DNA of 64,000 nt from Semisulcospira habei (GCA_036245525.1 BTPG01000004.1:229618153-229682152), one strand, 5' to 3'. Shown: positions 19,481-30,834, counted from the first letter of the stretch. A program made the numbers and translations. The notes: a model not told the origin generated them from the letters alone.

Positions 19481-20380
19481 TAGCGTTTTTTGTGTGATTT
19501 CATGTACTATTAGTAACTTAGCTTACTTCATGAAACTATTGAAAACGAGTTCAACTAACGTAACAATTTGAGTTCAGTGTGTATGTTTATCTATCTGTGC
19601 GTTTTTCTTGTTGACATTTCATTTCCCCTTATTGTCCGTTCTCCCTTCTGTCTCATTCTACGTATTCACAAACCAGATAGGTGAGGCTAGTATTATTACG
19701 TATTGACTTTCTCCCTTTAGTCCGGTATCCCTACAGCTGCGCGCACAAGACTGTCGATATTCATCATCTTTAAATAAGTTGGACACATCTCTATACGCTT
19801 GTCTCTAACACAGTTAACTTACACAGTATGCTGATATCCAAGAAATAAGCGTAAATGTTGTGTTTTCAATCATAACCGCATATATGGATCGTCCATTCCA
19901 GCAACCGACGCCATTTTCATGTAAAAGCGACGTAACTTCCTTTCGGGGTGGGGTGGGGGGACGTTTAGGCCTCGGACCGCATCGTCTACAGTACAGTCCT
20001 ACCTATCAAAATGCCTTAGCCTGTCCGTAATTTTTTAATCCCCTAAACAACACTAACGCCCACTTGGTGCACATTTGCCATGCACAATTTTTTTTTTTTT
20101 TTTAATGAGGCATCTGCCGTCTCGTTGACGCCAAAAGTGCAGCCCAAACTGGTACGCACCTCAAATCACCATCCGCACGGCAACGCAAACTTGGCCAAAA
20201 AGAGTCCGCTGGTTTAATTAAGCCAAGGCTGGTATAAATCAAAGCACCAAACATGTCTCTTCTCATCATCAATAAATTTCAAGCAAATATCAACACATCG
20301 TCCCAGTAAAAATTCATAGGAAGGCAGACTTATTTTAAATAACACGGCCGGTCGTGTCGGACCTGCTGATCTGAATGTAT
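19481..20380. other. Intergenic region between divergent zinc-finger genes
   Basis: No frame is supported. It contains a poly(T) tract (20089-20103) and GACGCCAAAAGTG near 20130. It may include promoter sequence for gene 2, but no TATA box or initiator can be identified. Confidence 0.35.
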
Positions 20381-20600
20381 ATAGAGAGGAATGGTCTGAC
20401 CAGCGAGGAAGCCGGGAGAGTATGACAACCGCAGATATATCGTTGTTAAGGGAAGTGTTTCGACGAACACGGCCAAGAAGAACAAGACAAAAGTGTCTTG
20501 ACCTTTTGCAAGAATGGCTATGCAGGTACATGATTACGAGTGTAAGGATACACATGGTGTTTGTGAGGACCACTTTACTCCAGACTGTTTCGACGGCGTG
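20380..20600 (+). pseudogene. Possible THAP-like zinc-binding remnant
   Basis: One frame reads ...MQVHDYECKDTHGVCEDHFT then PDCFDG and stops at 20600. The C-E-D-H-F-T-P-x-C-F piece resembles the second C-x2-H half of a THAP domain. The N-terminal half (C-x2-4-C, an FP motif) is not evident, and the frame shifts upstream. The alternative is chance coding, or an upstream exon of gene 2 read in the other frame (20422-20758 is open in the exon's frame). Confidence 0.25.
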
Positions 20601-20658
20601 TAGGCCAACTCTGTGGCTGGAGGATACACACACAGGGCGTGTAATCACAACTGGACAG

Positions 20659-20758
20659 AAGATGGAGTCAAATGGCCCGCTAGTAACACTAACAGCGGAC
20701 GTGAAGATAGAGATTGATGTGGCTGAGGAAGACGAGACGTGGATAAAGCAAGATTATG
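20659..20758 (+). CDS. Zinc-finger gene 2, acidic exon
   Basis: Acceptor CAACTGGACAG before 20656-20659 or an ATG at 20662 starts KMESNGPLVTLTADVKIEID, which ends ETWIKQDYG at the donor GTATTGG (20759). Phase 1 out matches the acceptor at 34380. It is homologous to exon 12085-12226 of gene 1. The frame is open back to ~20422, so the exon may be longer. The following intron of ~13.6 kb holds all mobile elements from 20.9 to 34.0 kb. Confidence 0.6.
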
Positions 20759-20934
20759 GTATTGGTATACATTTATACACTTTCCCACCTAAATTCGCCA
20801 TGATGTCCTTACACTTTCCCACCTAAATTCGCCATGATGTCCTCTTACACAAACAAATTTTACGTTCAGTTTTATGCAGCTTTGTGTGTGTGGAGGGGGG
20901 GGGGAGGGTGTTGATGCTTGCTCTCCATCTATCT

Positions 20935-21225
20935 GTACTATCTAGCTATATATCCCGTAGTCTTGCCGACCTTAGGGGCACCACTGATGACTTGGCAACC
21001 AGCTCCCTCCATTCCACTCTGTTCTCTGCCATTCTTATAGTGTGTCGCTCAGCTTCAGTTCTGTCCACTCTGAGATATTGCCCTCTCATCTTTTTCTCTG
21101 TCTTCCTCTCCTTCGCCCTCCTTGCACAGTGCCTTGCAGGATTGTCTTGGCAAGCCCTGCTGAACGCGTGACATGCCCATACCACTTCAGTTTGCGTTTT
21201 TTCATGGCTAATAGGTCTTCATAGG
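20935..21225 (-). pseudogene. 3' end of LINE-C (RTE/BovB-like tail)
   Basis: The minus-strand frame contains RACQDNPARHC, KERKTEKKMRG, and AENRVEWRELVAKSSVVPLR followed by SARLRD. This is the terminal segment of a LINE ORF2 family with the E-W-R-x-L-V ending. The tail on the plus strand is CTATCTAGCTATATA. Only ~290 bp is retained. It sits in the large intron of gene 2 in antisense orientation. Confidence 0.7.
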
Positions 21226-21229
21226 GCCC

Positions 21230-22089
21230 GATGGCTTGCCAGATTCAGCTTCCCACTTCCACGTTCGAGATGTGATCTCTGTGTTGTAGGGGGTGTATGG
21301 GGTCTTTCTCATGCACTCACATCCTGGGGTTCGCTTCCGTGAGGGTCGAGAAGAGGCTTACTTCAAGAACATCTTTTTATTCACGGCATTAAATCAAGGC
21401 TGTAAGCCAAGGTCCTTAAATCAATGCCCTTAATTCAATGCCGTTAAGTCAATGCCTTTAAGTCAATGCCACCCTGCAACAAACATTACAGGTCATAAAT
21501 ATCATATATATACAATATAGCTTGGACGTACGTTCTAGCTATTGTAACTGGACTGACTGGGTGTAGGCAACTTAAATAGTTTATCAGATAGACAAAAACT
21601 GCCCATCTAATACAGTACTCAAGTGCCTACAGAGTTTAAGTCTGCATCCCTTTTGTGGTCTAGGGAAGGGCTGGAGATTGTTGTGGAGAGTAAACTATAA
21701 GTCTACTCTAGTCTCGCCTGCTCACAAAATCCGTGTTTATTTCAATGCCTCGCGTTGTGTTCAAAAGTCAAAGTTACCTGCGCAATGGACTGACCACAGT
21801 ATCCAGAAAAACCCTATTTTGACTGGATTTGCTGTTTGTTGCTGTTAAGCGCTACTGAGTTACCAACGTGCGCTCGCATGATCAGTCACACCATCATGCG
21901 TGCACGGACCGTACACACACACAAACTTCTCGCACATACACACACACAGTCTCAGTCTTGCTCTCACGCTAGCCAAGCATCGTAAGATAGAAGTAAGGTT
22001 CCAAGATTTATTTATACCAGAAAAGCATTCATGATGAAACAACATGATCAAAGTTAGTCAAACCAATACAAGTCCTTAATAACCTTAAA
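21230..22089. other. Unannotated intronic DNA with short repeats
   Basis: 21400-21475 has a degenerate ~22-bp repeat (TTAAGTCAATGCC...). 21900-21960 is CA-rich. No gene is recognised. Confidence 0.4.
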
Positions 22090-22600
22090 CACCTATAGGC
22101 ATAACCTTCGATTACGACACCTAGCTCCTAGACCTAGCACTTATAACATTGAATACCGTCCTAGCGAACCTAGCTCCTAGGCCTAACGCCTATACGCATT
22201 GAATACCGTCCTAGCGAACCTAGCTCCTAGGCCTAGCACTTATAACATTGAATACCGTCCTAGCGAACCTAGCTCCTAGGCCTAGCACTTATAACATTGA
22301 ATACCGTCCTAGCGAACCTAGCTCCTAGACCTAGCACCTATAGCATTGAATACCGTCCTAGCGAACCTAGCTCCTAGGCCTAACACTTATAACATTGAAT
22401 ACCGTCCTAGCGAACCTAGCTCCTAGACCTAGCACTTATAACATTGAATACCGTCCTAGCGAACCTAGCTCCTAGACCTAGCACCTATAACATTGAATAC
22501 CGTCCTAGCGAACCTAGCTCCTAGACCTAGCACTTATAACATTGAATACCGTCCTAGCGAACCTAGCTCCTAGGCCTAACGCCTATACGCACTTACCGAT
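22090..22600 (+). repeat. 49-50-bp minisatellite, about ten units
   Basis: Unit GAATACCGTCCTAGCGAACC plus TAGCTCCTAGRCCTAGCACY plus TATAACATT. Two units end instead in AACGCCTATACGCA(TT) and mark the array margins. It contains CCTAGG/CTAG palindromes. Confidence 0.9.
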
Positions 22601-22679
22601 AAAACCTACGCGCCGTCCTAACGCATCCTTTTCCTAAACCCTATTTGGGTGAACTAGAACTAAACCGAAACACTACTGT

Positions 22680-22960
22680 CCCTATAGGATAGGGCCGGGG
22701 TGGTTCGAGATGATCATTATTCACAACCGCCTCGTGGGATAGGGCCAGCGTGGCTCGAGGTGATCATTATTCACAACCGCCCGGTGGGGTAGGGCCGGGA
22801 AGTGTGAGAGATCATTATTCACAACCGCTCACGGGGGAGAGGGACTGGAGTGTGAGAGATCATTATTCACAACCGCTCACAGGGGGAAGGGGACTGGAGT
22901 GCGAGAGATCATTATTCACAACCGCTCACCGGGGGAAAGGGAGGGTGATCATTATGCACA
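22680..22960 (+). repeat. ~60-bp minisatellite with GATCATTATTCACAACCGC core
   Basis: Six copies of GATCATTATTCACAACCGC (the last reads ATGCACAACCAC), separated by ~40 bp of G-rich spacer (GGGGTAGGGCCGGG, GGGGGAGAGGGACTGGAG). It lies 80 bp beyond the previous array. Confidence 0.85.
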
Positions 22961-23344
22961 ACCACCACCGAGACTTAGAATCGGCCGCTTTATATAGGCT
23001 CCCAGCCTCTGGGTCCGGAAACTACATCACAGCTTCGCGCGTGTAGTCCGCTACACACTAACTAGCTAAGTCAGCAAAATTCTCGCTCAAAGTGCGCCAA
23101 GCGTGCACTAAACCACTGAACTCTGACTCGCTGGTAGTAACTAGTGATAGCATTATCAGAGGGCTCCTCTGCTACACTCCCTCCTCCTTAAGACCTAATG
23201 TGCACGACACATTAGTCAAACAAAAGGAATAAAGTCGCACAAACTAAATGAAATGCACCAAGTTCAAGAAAATTACTTCTGGCATGCACAGTAAAATCTA
23301 AATACAAAAAAAAAAACTCAACAAAATAAAGTCATGATGCATGC
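22961..23344. other. Unannotated spacer
   Basis: No gene recognised. A poly(A) run lies at ~23306. GCTACACTCCCTCCTCCTTAAGACC looks like sequence near a retroelement end, but no partner is found. Confidence 0.3.
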
Positions 23345-23689
23345 ACCTGATGCGCCAAGCTATTCTGGCACCACCTTTGAACTAAAACGGTTGATCTATC
23401 TTGTTATCAGATATGTAGCCTTCATAGGACAATAAGCAGATTAACAAAATTTCAGCCTCAGGATGTAATGGGTTGAGGGGTTAGTCCATGACATAAGTGC
23501 TAAATTGCTTTTACGCAATTTCATTGGGTAGCGTAGTTTTGTATAGCCCTGATTTTTATGTGGGCCACCACTAGTCATTTTGATGCCATACACCAAAACT
23601 TTTTTTTTTCCGAACCCGTGTTTTGATTGCTTTAACTATTCTTTATGTGATTTTGTAATGATTGCTCACTTTGATTATGCTGAACTGAA
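23345..23689 (+). repeat. Truncated family C foldback plus shared 3' flank
   Basis: From GCGCCAAGCTATTCTGGCAC to CTTTGATTATGCTGA it is homologous to 4620-4975. The homology ends exactly where LINE-A coding begins. Confidence 0.75.
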
Positions 23690-24062
23690 GATGGCCATCA
23701 AACAGCTGAAGAAGAAAACATCTCCATGTCCAGACAGCATCTCAAACGACATGCTACAACACCTTGGCAACACTGCCTTAATGAAGCTACTGGACATCTT
23801 TAACCACAGCTGGACAGGAGGACAGGTACCCCAGTGCTGGAAGGAAGCCAGGATGATCCCAATTTTGAAGAAAGGAAAAAATAAGTCCATAGCCCTGAGT
23901 TATCGCCCCATCAGCCTGACAAGTTGTGTGTGCAAGACCATGGAGCGCATCATCAACAAGCGCCTGCAGTGTTACCTGGACTCTGAGAGCATTATCGTGC
24001 CAGAACAAGTCGGCTTCAGAAGCTACAAAAGTACAAATAAGTAATCCAGACAGAAAAGGTGA
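23690..24062 (+). pseudogene. LINE-A copy 1, reverse-transcriptase N-terminal part
   Basis: Frame LKMAIKQLKKKTSPCPDSIS, then GQVPQCWKEARMIPILKKGK, SYRPISLTSCVCKTMERIIN and VPEQVGFRSYKST. These are reverse-transcriptase domains 0-2 of a Jockey/I-group LINE. The copy starts abruptly after the family C repeat and loses the palm (motifs A-C) before resuming at ~24390. It is the same family as 54.5-56.25 kb. Confidence 0.8.
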
Positions 24063-24072
24063 CTGCCAAGCG

Positions 24073-24389
24073 TGTCTTGGCTTGACTTCGCGAACGAAGA
24101 TTCTATAGGGGTTGTCCACGACGTCTGCAGGCATGCTCGTGACTGCGGAGGCCAATCCGGGACAGGCTGGTTCGACCGCAGTGGCTGCAGAGGGAGGTCT
24201 GGCCAGGGTTCTGAGTTGCGGCATCTATGTTTTTTCTCCTGAGCTGCTTGTCTTTAAGGCTAGTTCTGCGAGAGTCCTCAAAGGAGACAGCTGTCTTGCA
24301 AATGGTGGAGCGCCAGGTGTCACGGTCTGCAGCAAGTGAAGACCACTGGCGGTGGTCGATTTGGCAGGCACTAAGTGACTTCTTGAGAC
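24073..24389 (-). mobile_element. 5'-truncated LINE-B 3' end
   Basis: CTTGGCTTGACTTCGCGAAC at 24076 to GACTTCTTGAGACA matches 46725-47040 closely, in the same orientation. It is an insertion into LINE-A copy 1, so LINE-B was active after LINE-A here. No clear target duplication is seen. Confidence 0.8.
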
Positions 24390-24792
24390 AATCACAGACT
24401 AGAGTTCACTTTGATCTGTTGTGTACTACAGCGCGAGAGTGACACGTGAATTGCTTTTCGTTTGCAATTGCAGAGATTTACGATGCCCATCCGGGAGCTG
24501 TCCGTTCACTTTCTCTCCGTGTCCGACCTCATCTGCAGGCATCCGGAGTGGACCTGGACAAAGTTTTGGAATTTCTGCAACACTTCACTCCACTCTGGCT
24601 ATTACCAGTTCCTGACATCTTGCTGGACTTGACCGTCCACAAGAAGGACTGTACTCCACCAGCCCTATACCAACAGAGCCTCAATGAACTCCTTTCAAGT
24701 TTTCCTGGCTATTGTCGTATTTATACAGATGGGTCCAAGTCTGAGGATGGGAGAGTGGCTGTGGCTGCAGTGTCTTCTCGCCATCCTAGACG
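24390..24792 (+). pseudogene. LINE-A copy 1, RNase H domain, first part
   Basis: Frame from ~24446: AIAEIYDAHPGAVRSL, VPDILLDLTVHKKD, then YCRIYTDGSKSEDGRVAVAA. The I-Y-T-D-G-S-K strand holds the first RNase H aspartate. The frame is cut by the SINE at ~24793 and continues at 28651. Confidence 0.8.
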
Positions 24793-25410
24793 CCCCACAG
24801 GGTGGTTTTCCCTTCTATTCTGGGGCATGTGTTTCTGTCTACCCTTGGTCCATTCACTGTAACGAACGCATTTCGTACATGTTTGGGTAGGAAGACGTTA
24901 TGACGTCATTAGCAGTTGGACCGGAGGTTCACAACAGGTAATGTAGAGGTGAGCAATGTTCACGTGTGGGAGTGACAGTGTTGTATTGTGAACTGTTGTT
25001 AGTCAGAGATGTCATATCAGCCGAGTTGAGCGGACGTGTTCGTTGGTGCTCTGAGAAAGAATTCTAGGGAATTCTATAGCTGTATATAGAATACAGGTAT
25101 TTATTATTGTTATTATCGGTATTTATAATGACCTGTAAAGCTATTCATACGAAAAGGGAAAGTATTGTTTTTTTATGAATTATTATGACTAGAGTAGAGT
25201 GCAGAAGGGCCCATGTTTGAACTACAATTGAAGGAAGTGCGATGGCTCGTGTCAATACTTGTTTGGTCATGTAATTATTATATGTGATATAGTTTATAAC
25301 TAGGATGTCATGTTGTATTTATTTATATGTGAAAATGTGGGACTGAAATAGGAAGGTAATTCAGTGTATAATTAGGTATACCTAATGATGAATGAATGTG
25401 CAGTAATATG

Positions 25411-27387
25411 CAGAGATGTTTACCCTTACGATTTTGGAGTAATTGCTTACGATTTTTGGCATAGATTACGCCACTACGATTTTTGTCACACTATTACGAT
25501 TATTTAAAACAAAAACTACGATTTTTGAAATCATATTCCAATCTGCTTTTTTTCTTAGAAAGTGATCAAACAAAATCCTACTTCAAAACATAACCGGGTC
25601 CATGACCAGATCCAACATTAGTACATAAAATAATAATTTATATGATTTCCTAATTTATCATTAATATTAGTTGCCTTTTAAATCTAGAAATAAAGTAAAT
25701 GTTGGAGTTAGTCAAATTAAAACAATAACAAGGGGAGTAAGCACTGTAACGAACGCCTTCAGTGCAGATTTCGGTCGGACGATGGTGTGACGTCATTAGC
25801 AGTTGGACCGAATGTACACATGCGAATAATGTAGAAATAAGCATTGTTCACGAGCGGTAATGTACAGATAAGCCGTGTTCACGTGCGGTAATGTAGGTGA
25901 GCGATGTTCACGTGTCACGTGTGGGAGTGACAGTGTAGTATCGGGAATAATTGCCAGTTAGAGATGCTATACCAGTCGAGTCGAGCGGTCGTTTTCGCTA
26001 GGGCTCTGAGGAAGAATTCTGGCTAGAGAATTCGGTAGCTGTATATTGAATACAGCGGGGCCGGTACGGAGCGGAAACCCCTGGTGTATGGCCGATGAAG
26101 CTGTCCTGAGCATCACGTACGTGACCGGAATGCGGACATCATCAAGCCTTCATCTCTCCTTCGTCCTACCATCACTGGTGCTACGAGCAGCAACGGTAGC
26201 GAAGTAAGCCACAGATTCGTGCTACAGGACCACATGCAGTGTTCCGTCAGTGTAGCTATTGTCGCCTAGCGCCGTAATTTCACGCCTAGGAATGTTCTAA
26301 ATCTGTGAGTAGTCATTGAATAGTAATATTCAGTTCAGGAATCTCCGTCAAGTCGTCAATGTGATATTGACTGTGTCGACACTAGTATAAAGAGGAGTCG
26401 AGTGACGTCTCTCGAGAGAGACAACGACCTCTACGGTAGCGAGTGAATGTGTGAGCGCTGAAGTTGTGAATAACCTATATGCCACTTGTTAGTTATCTGT
26501 GTAGATTGGTTTATATGATGTGAATTGTGTGGTTTAATGTATGTTATGAGTGCATGTTAATATTTAAACAGAGGGCAAAGAGAGATAATTGTGTGGCCTT
26601 TGTCCTTGTTTGTAAGCGCGTGTGTGGTGGATGAAAGAGTCTAGTGAACAGAGATAGAACACCCACCTTTATACTGATTAGCAGAACAAACCCACGCACA
26701 CACTCATTCCATTAGAATAAACGTTTATATATGTAACAATTTAGTTCGGTAGTAACACTAAAAACACCGTTACAAGCACACTAGGACAATTTGCTCGATT
26801 ACGTCCCTTTATTTAAACCAACCCCATCTGTCCGTGTCTGCTTTCCCTTGGTTAAGTGCAATGATCAGAAAATTTCGCAATGTGCAAGTTTAAAAAAAAA
26901 AATAAAAAAAATTAAGTGAAGGAGGGGGGGGGGGGGGGGGGAAGGGGCGCCCAACCATTATTTAACCCATTACAGAGATGTGCAAACTATATGTGTCCTG
27001 GTCAGTGATGTGTGTGTGTGTCATTTTTATTTTTGCGCTCGTGCTAATATAAAAGGCACAATATAAAAAACAATGCAGAAATAATAGGTAACAATAGTAA
27101 TAGTATTACTGAAATTTTAATAGTATTACTAAAATTTCAAATAGCTAATACTGAAACTTCAAATTGAGGGTAGGCATGCCTGAATTAACACAGTGATTTT
27201 TTTTCTTTTCACTTGTATCTCATTTTGAGTGCAAATAAAAACTGCAAGGCTTTGTAAGAACTTGTTGAGTGAGATTGCGTTTGAGAACGATCAAATGTGC
27301 TGACAGAAAGTATTACTCTTTTTACCCAAGATTACTCTTTCTGGCATAGCCCATTACTCCATTTTTTTTGGGGGGTAAACATCTCTG
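25411..27387. mobile_element. hAT-like non-autonomous DNA element, split by the inner LTR
   Basis: Ends CAGAGATGTTTACCC (25411) and GGGTAAACATCTCTG (ending 27387) are perfect 15-bp inverted termini of hAT style (CAGRGRTG). AATATG precedes and follows it (25405-25410, 27388-27393), a 6-bp match where 8 bp is usual. Next to the ends are runs of TTACGATTTTT (left) and TTACTCTTT (right). There is no transposase. 26919-26941 is a poly(G) run. Confidence 0.7.
25745..26774 (+). mobile_element. Inner solo LTR, intact
   Basis: 1030 bp, TGTAACGAACGC...ACACCGTTACA, with the perfect 5-bp duplication AGCAC at 25740-25744 and 26775-26779. It contains TATAAAG (26386-26392) and AATAAA (26716-26721). It belongs to the same family as the outer LTR. 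It is the innermost and youngest layer of the nest. Confidence 0.92.
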
Positions 27388-28650
27388 AATATGTTATAAA
27401 TTGAAGGTGAGCTGTGATTGTAATATTTGGCTCATAATTCATTGTGTGTAAATACGCAAAATGTGTGCACAGTGTTAAAGTGGCTATAGGAATTGTCATA
27501 AGAATTGTGACAATAGTGACTGTAGTAGTATGGTGGCATAGAGAAGACATTTTTCAAAGGAAAGGATCTCGAGCACTCTGAATTATAATAATGTGTCGAG
27601 GACACATACAGACTCTTTAGGTATAAGAGCGAAAATTTACAATTGTATAAATGTTGTATACAGCGGCCGGTACGGAGCGGAACTCCTCTGGTATGTGGCT
27701 GATGAAGCTGTCCTTATAGCATCGTCTACGTGACCGGATGCGGACATCATCACGCCTTCATCTTACCTTCGTATACCATCACTGGTGCAGACGTGCAGCA
27801 ACGGTAATGAAGTAAGCCTACAGATTTGAGCTACAGGACCACATGCAGTGTTCCTCCAGTGTAGCCTATGTCGCCTAGCGTCGTTGGTAATTCCACGCCT
27901 AGGAATATTCTAATCTGTAAGTACTGTCATTGACTATTACCGTTCAGTTCGGGAATCTCCGTCAAGTCAAGTCGTCAATGTGATATCATTCATTGACTGT
28001 GTCGATACTAGTATGAAGAGAAGAGCCGAGTGACGTCTCGGGAAAGAGACAACGACTTCTGCGGTAGCGATTGACTGTGTAAGCGTCAAATTCATACATA
28101 GCTTTATACGCCACTTATTAATTATTTGTGTGAACTTGTTTATATGGTGATGTGAATTGAGTGATTTAATGTATATGTTCATGAGTGTATGGGAAATAGC
28201 GAAACAGAGGGCAAAGAGAGATAACTGTGTGGCCTTTGTCTTTGTTGTAAGCATGTGTGTGGTGGTGGATGAAAGAGTATAGTAAACAGAGTTAGAACAC
28301 CCACCTTTATACTGATTGTCAGAAAGCCCACGCACACACTCATTCCATTAGACTAAACGTATTCATACATATATATAACAATTTAATTCAATACAACACA
28401 AAAACCTTCGTTACATTCACCTGTATTTGCCTTTTTTAAACTCTCCCTACTGTCTGCGCTGCCTGTAGCTCATGTGCGTTGCTAAATGGTCTCAGCTTTA
28501 TTTAGGCCCCATGTCATAGATTTATTTAATGTATTGGACTGACTGGCGAAATACATTCAATATTCTTTTTTCTTTTTTTCCACAAGCAGTGCAGGTACGT
28601 CCTGAGAAAGCCTTGGTGCTGTCAAGATGTTAAGCAATGTACAATCAATC

Positions 28651-29589
28651 TGCCTCCCTGAATATTCATCTGTATTTAGTGCAGAACTGCAGACAATTCT
28701 GCTGGCACTCAGGCATGCCAATCAGTCTAGGGAAAGAAACTTCCTGATTCTGTCTGACTCTCTTTCTGCCCTGCAGGCACTTCAGGGTGCGGGAACAGAT
28801 CACCCCCTCTGCTGGTGCAGATTCGAGAGTTTTACACGGACTTGATGAAGGAATATTACGACATCATTTTTATTGAGTCTCAGGGCATGTGGGCTTCGAA
28901 GGCAACAGGATTGCTGATTCTGCTGCCAACGATGCCCGCAGTGACCCTGTCCCCGACACACAGACTGTTCATAGTGATTTTAAACCTGTGATTAGTGCGT
29001 ACATAGCCCGCGAGTGGCAGTCCGAGTGGGACAAAGAGGAAGCAAACAAGCTGCATAAAACTCTTCCTATGGTGTCCGACAGTTTACCTTATCGCTGCGG
29101 CAGCTGCCCTGAGGAGACTGTCCTTACTCAGCTCTACATCGGGCACACGTATGTTACGCACTGTTACTAAAACTGGATGAGCGTTCATGGTGTTTTGCCT
29201 GTGATGAGCAGTTTTCTGTTCAACACTTTTTGCTGTATTGTGCTGACCTAATTGACACCAGTTATAAACACTTCACAGCAGACTCCTTGAAGGTTTTGTT
29301 TCGGGATGTTCCCCCAGACAAAATCTTCAATTTCTTGAGAGAATGCAGTATTTTGAACAAGATCTTGGCATTCATAGACTATGTGAATTTCCTTATTTTG
29401 CCCTTTTTTGGAGTCTATAGACATTTCTTTTAAATACTCTTGCGACATTTCAGCCTGACATATTTTTAAGGTATATTTACATCATGTCTTAAAACCTTTC
29501 TTTTAGTCTGGCTGACCAGATTTTTACCCATCCAGCCATGAAATGGCTTAGTCACCTGCTCGGCGTTAAACCCCAATAACTAACTAACT
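28651..29589 (+). pseudogene. LINE-A copy 1, RNase H second part and 3' end
   Basis: SSVFSAELQTILLALRHANQ carries the RNase H glutamate. FLILSDSLSALQALQG carries the next aspartate, and after a frameshift GHVGFEGNRIADSAANDA the last H/D pair. After that come EWQSEWDKEEANKLH and a C/H-rich tail (CFACDEQFSVQHFLLYC). The 3' end is GGCGTTAAACCCCAATAACT plus AACTAACT. There are at least two frameshifts. Confidence 0.85.
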
Positions 29590-29860
29590 GTTTACATCAG
29601 ATTCTGATGAAAGGTCGATAATAAAAGCAAGGCGTGCAGTACCAGGAACAATAACATCCTTTGGGACCTAGGTTTGGAAACTTGACAGTAAGAGTTTGGT
29701 TTTGATCTGTGGTGCTAGGATTGTTTGTTATAACACTTGATTAGCTAATGCCCTTAACACCTATAGGTTCACATAGTTTTCTGTATGGGTCTAACTTTGA
29801 TCCGTAGAACTGTCATTTTATTTATGCAAAATCAGCACACATAAATAAATACACTAATCA
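29590..29860. other. Unannotated spacer
   Basis: No frame or repeat recognised. It ends in ATAAATAAATACACTAATCA, just upstream of the next relic. TATAAATAAATTCACTAATC occurs at 39974 in the Polinton relic, so this could be a promoter-like motif. Confidence 0.35.
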
Positions 29861-30300
29861 ATGGCAGCGGGAGGATTTGGTCATGATATTGAAATGGATG
29901 ATATGTATGCCTATGATAATAGTACAACAGATATTGTTGGTGCAAGGAATATTTTCAGTTTACATCATGAACTGTTAAAAGACATTAAACTCGTTTTATG
30001 ATACTGTTGCTGCCCGTCCAGACGACAAAGATCCTAATCAGTTTGAATATGACAAGGGGCACCAATTTGTAAATACAGACAAAGGAAAAGTGTATCTAAC
30101 CCATAAAAGCAACCCTGCTAAGTTTAGAGCTTTGTACAATCAAAACTGAAGTCGGTGGTAATGCAGGGCTGGAAAGGTATCTTGGTATTGTTACCAAGAA
30201 AACTGGTGAGTGATCTTCACGATGTACAGAAAAAGTTGTCAACAGTACAAGAAATTGAAATGACAGAAGTAAAAGGGTTATCAGAAATAGCAGACAAAGC
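29861..30300 (+). pseudogene. Relic of a Polinton-associated gene (paralogue of 50850-51249)
   Basis: The first frame starts MAAGGFGHDIEMDDMYAYDN and continues VGARNIFSLHHELL. Later pieces in shifted frames include DPNQFEYDKG, FVNTDKGKVYLTHKSNPAKF and LSEIADKAIQNKLT. The same series is seen at 50.85 kb, where it is less broken. The function is unknown. It is an old viral-type element gene and has several frameshifts and stops. Because this is a second copy, at least two Polinton-like elements contributed to the window. Confidence 0.6.
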
Positions 30301-30460
30301 AATACAAAACAAACTCACAAACTCCATGTTTCTCACCCAGTTTGACCTCCTCCTCGACAACTACAGCACACGACCCAGAAAACACATCCTTCTTGGTGAC
30401 TTTAACTTCCACTTCAACAAACCCGACCACCCTGACCCCCCCCCCCCTCCCCCCCCCCCC

Positions 30461-30834
30461 CCGCCCAGGTCTGCCCTGGGGGACTTGGGTGGGGTTAACT
30501 ACTTTTTAGTTCCAGGGTCGCCCTGGTCAGCCCCACAGGGTGGGTTTTACCCTGTATTCTGGGGCATGTGTTTCTGTCTACCCTTGGTCCATTCATCTGT
30601 ATTTGCCTTTTTTAAACTCTCCCTTCTGTCTGCGCTGCCTGTTGCTCTTGATATTGGATGTGTGTTGCTAAAGGGTCTTGGATTTATTTGGGCCCCATGT
30701 CGTAGGTTTATTTAACGTGTTGGACCGGCTGGCAACATACATTCAATGTTCTGTTTAGGATTTTTTTTTACAAGCAGTGCAGGCACGTCCTGAGAAAGTC
30801 TTGTTGCTGTCGGGACGTTAAGCAGTGTACAATC
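30461..30834 (+). mobile_element. SINE-like R (copy 3)
   Basis: Begins CCGCCCAGGTCTGCCCTGGG after a poly(C) tract (30437-30460) and ends GTTAAGCAGTGTACAATC. It sits inside the LINE-E endonuclease region. The poly(C) obscures the left target duplication. Confidence 0.8.

Larger units (their letters stand above)
24858..28415 (+). mobile_element. Outer solo LTR (interrupted)
   Basis: Begins TGTAACGAACGC and ends ACCTTCGTTACA (TG...CA), flanked by the 5-bp duplication TTCAC (24853-24857, 28416-28420). That size is usual for Gypsy-type integrases. Compared with the inner LTR, it carries ~570 bp of extra sequence (after GAATACAG at ~25096 to ~27655), in addition to the hAT-like insertion. The TATA element is degraded to TATGAAG (~28010). 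No internal coding region remains, so it is a solo LTR. Confidence 0.85.
24793..28650 (+). mobile_element. SINE-like R (copy 2), 5'-truncated and split by an LTR
   Basis: Left piece 24793-24857 starts inside the element at CCCCACAGGGTGG. The right piece 28416-28650 resumes CTGTATTTGCCTTTT and ends GATGTTAAGCAATGTACAAT. The duplicated TTCAC at the split belongs to the LTR insertion. Confidence 0.85.

Noticed and set aside
22750..23046. 98-residue frame with repeated RDHYSQPL
   Set aside because: Product of the ~60-bp minisatellite period being divisible by three; no start context or homology pattern.
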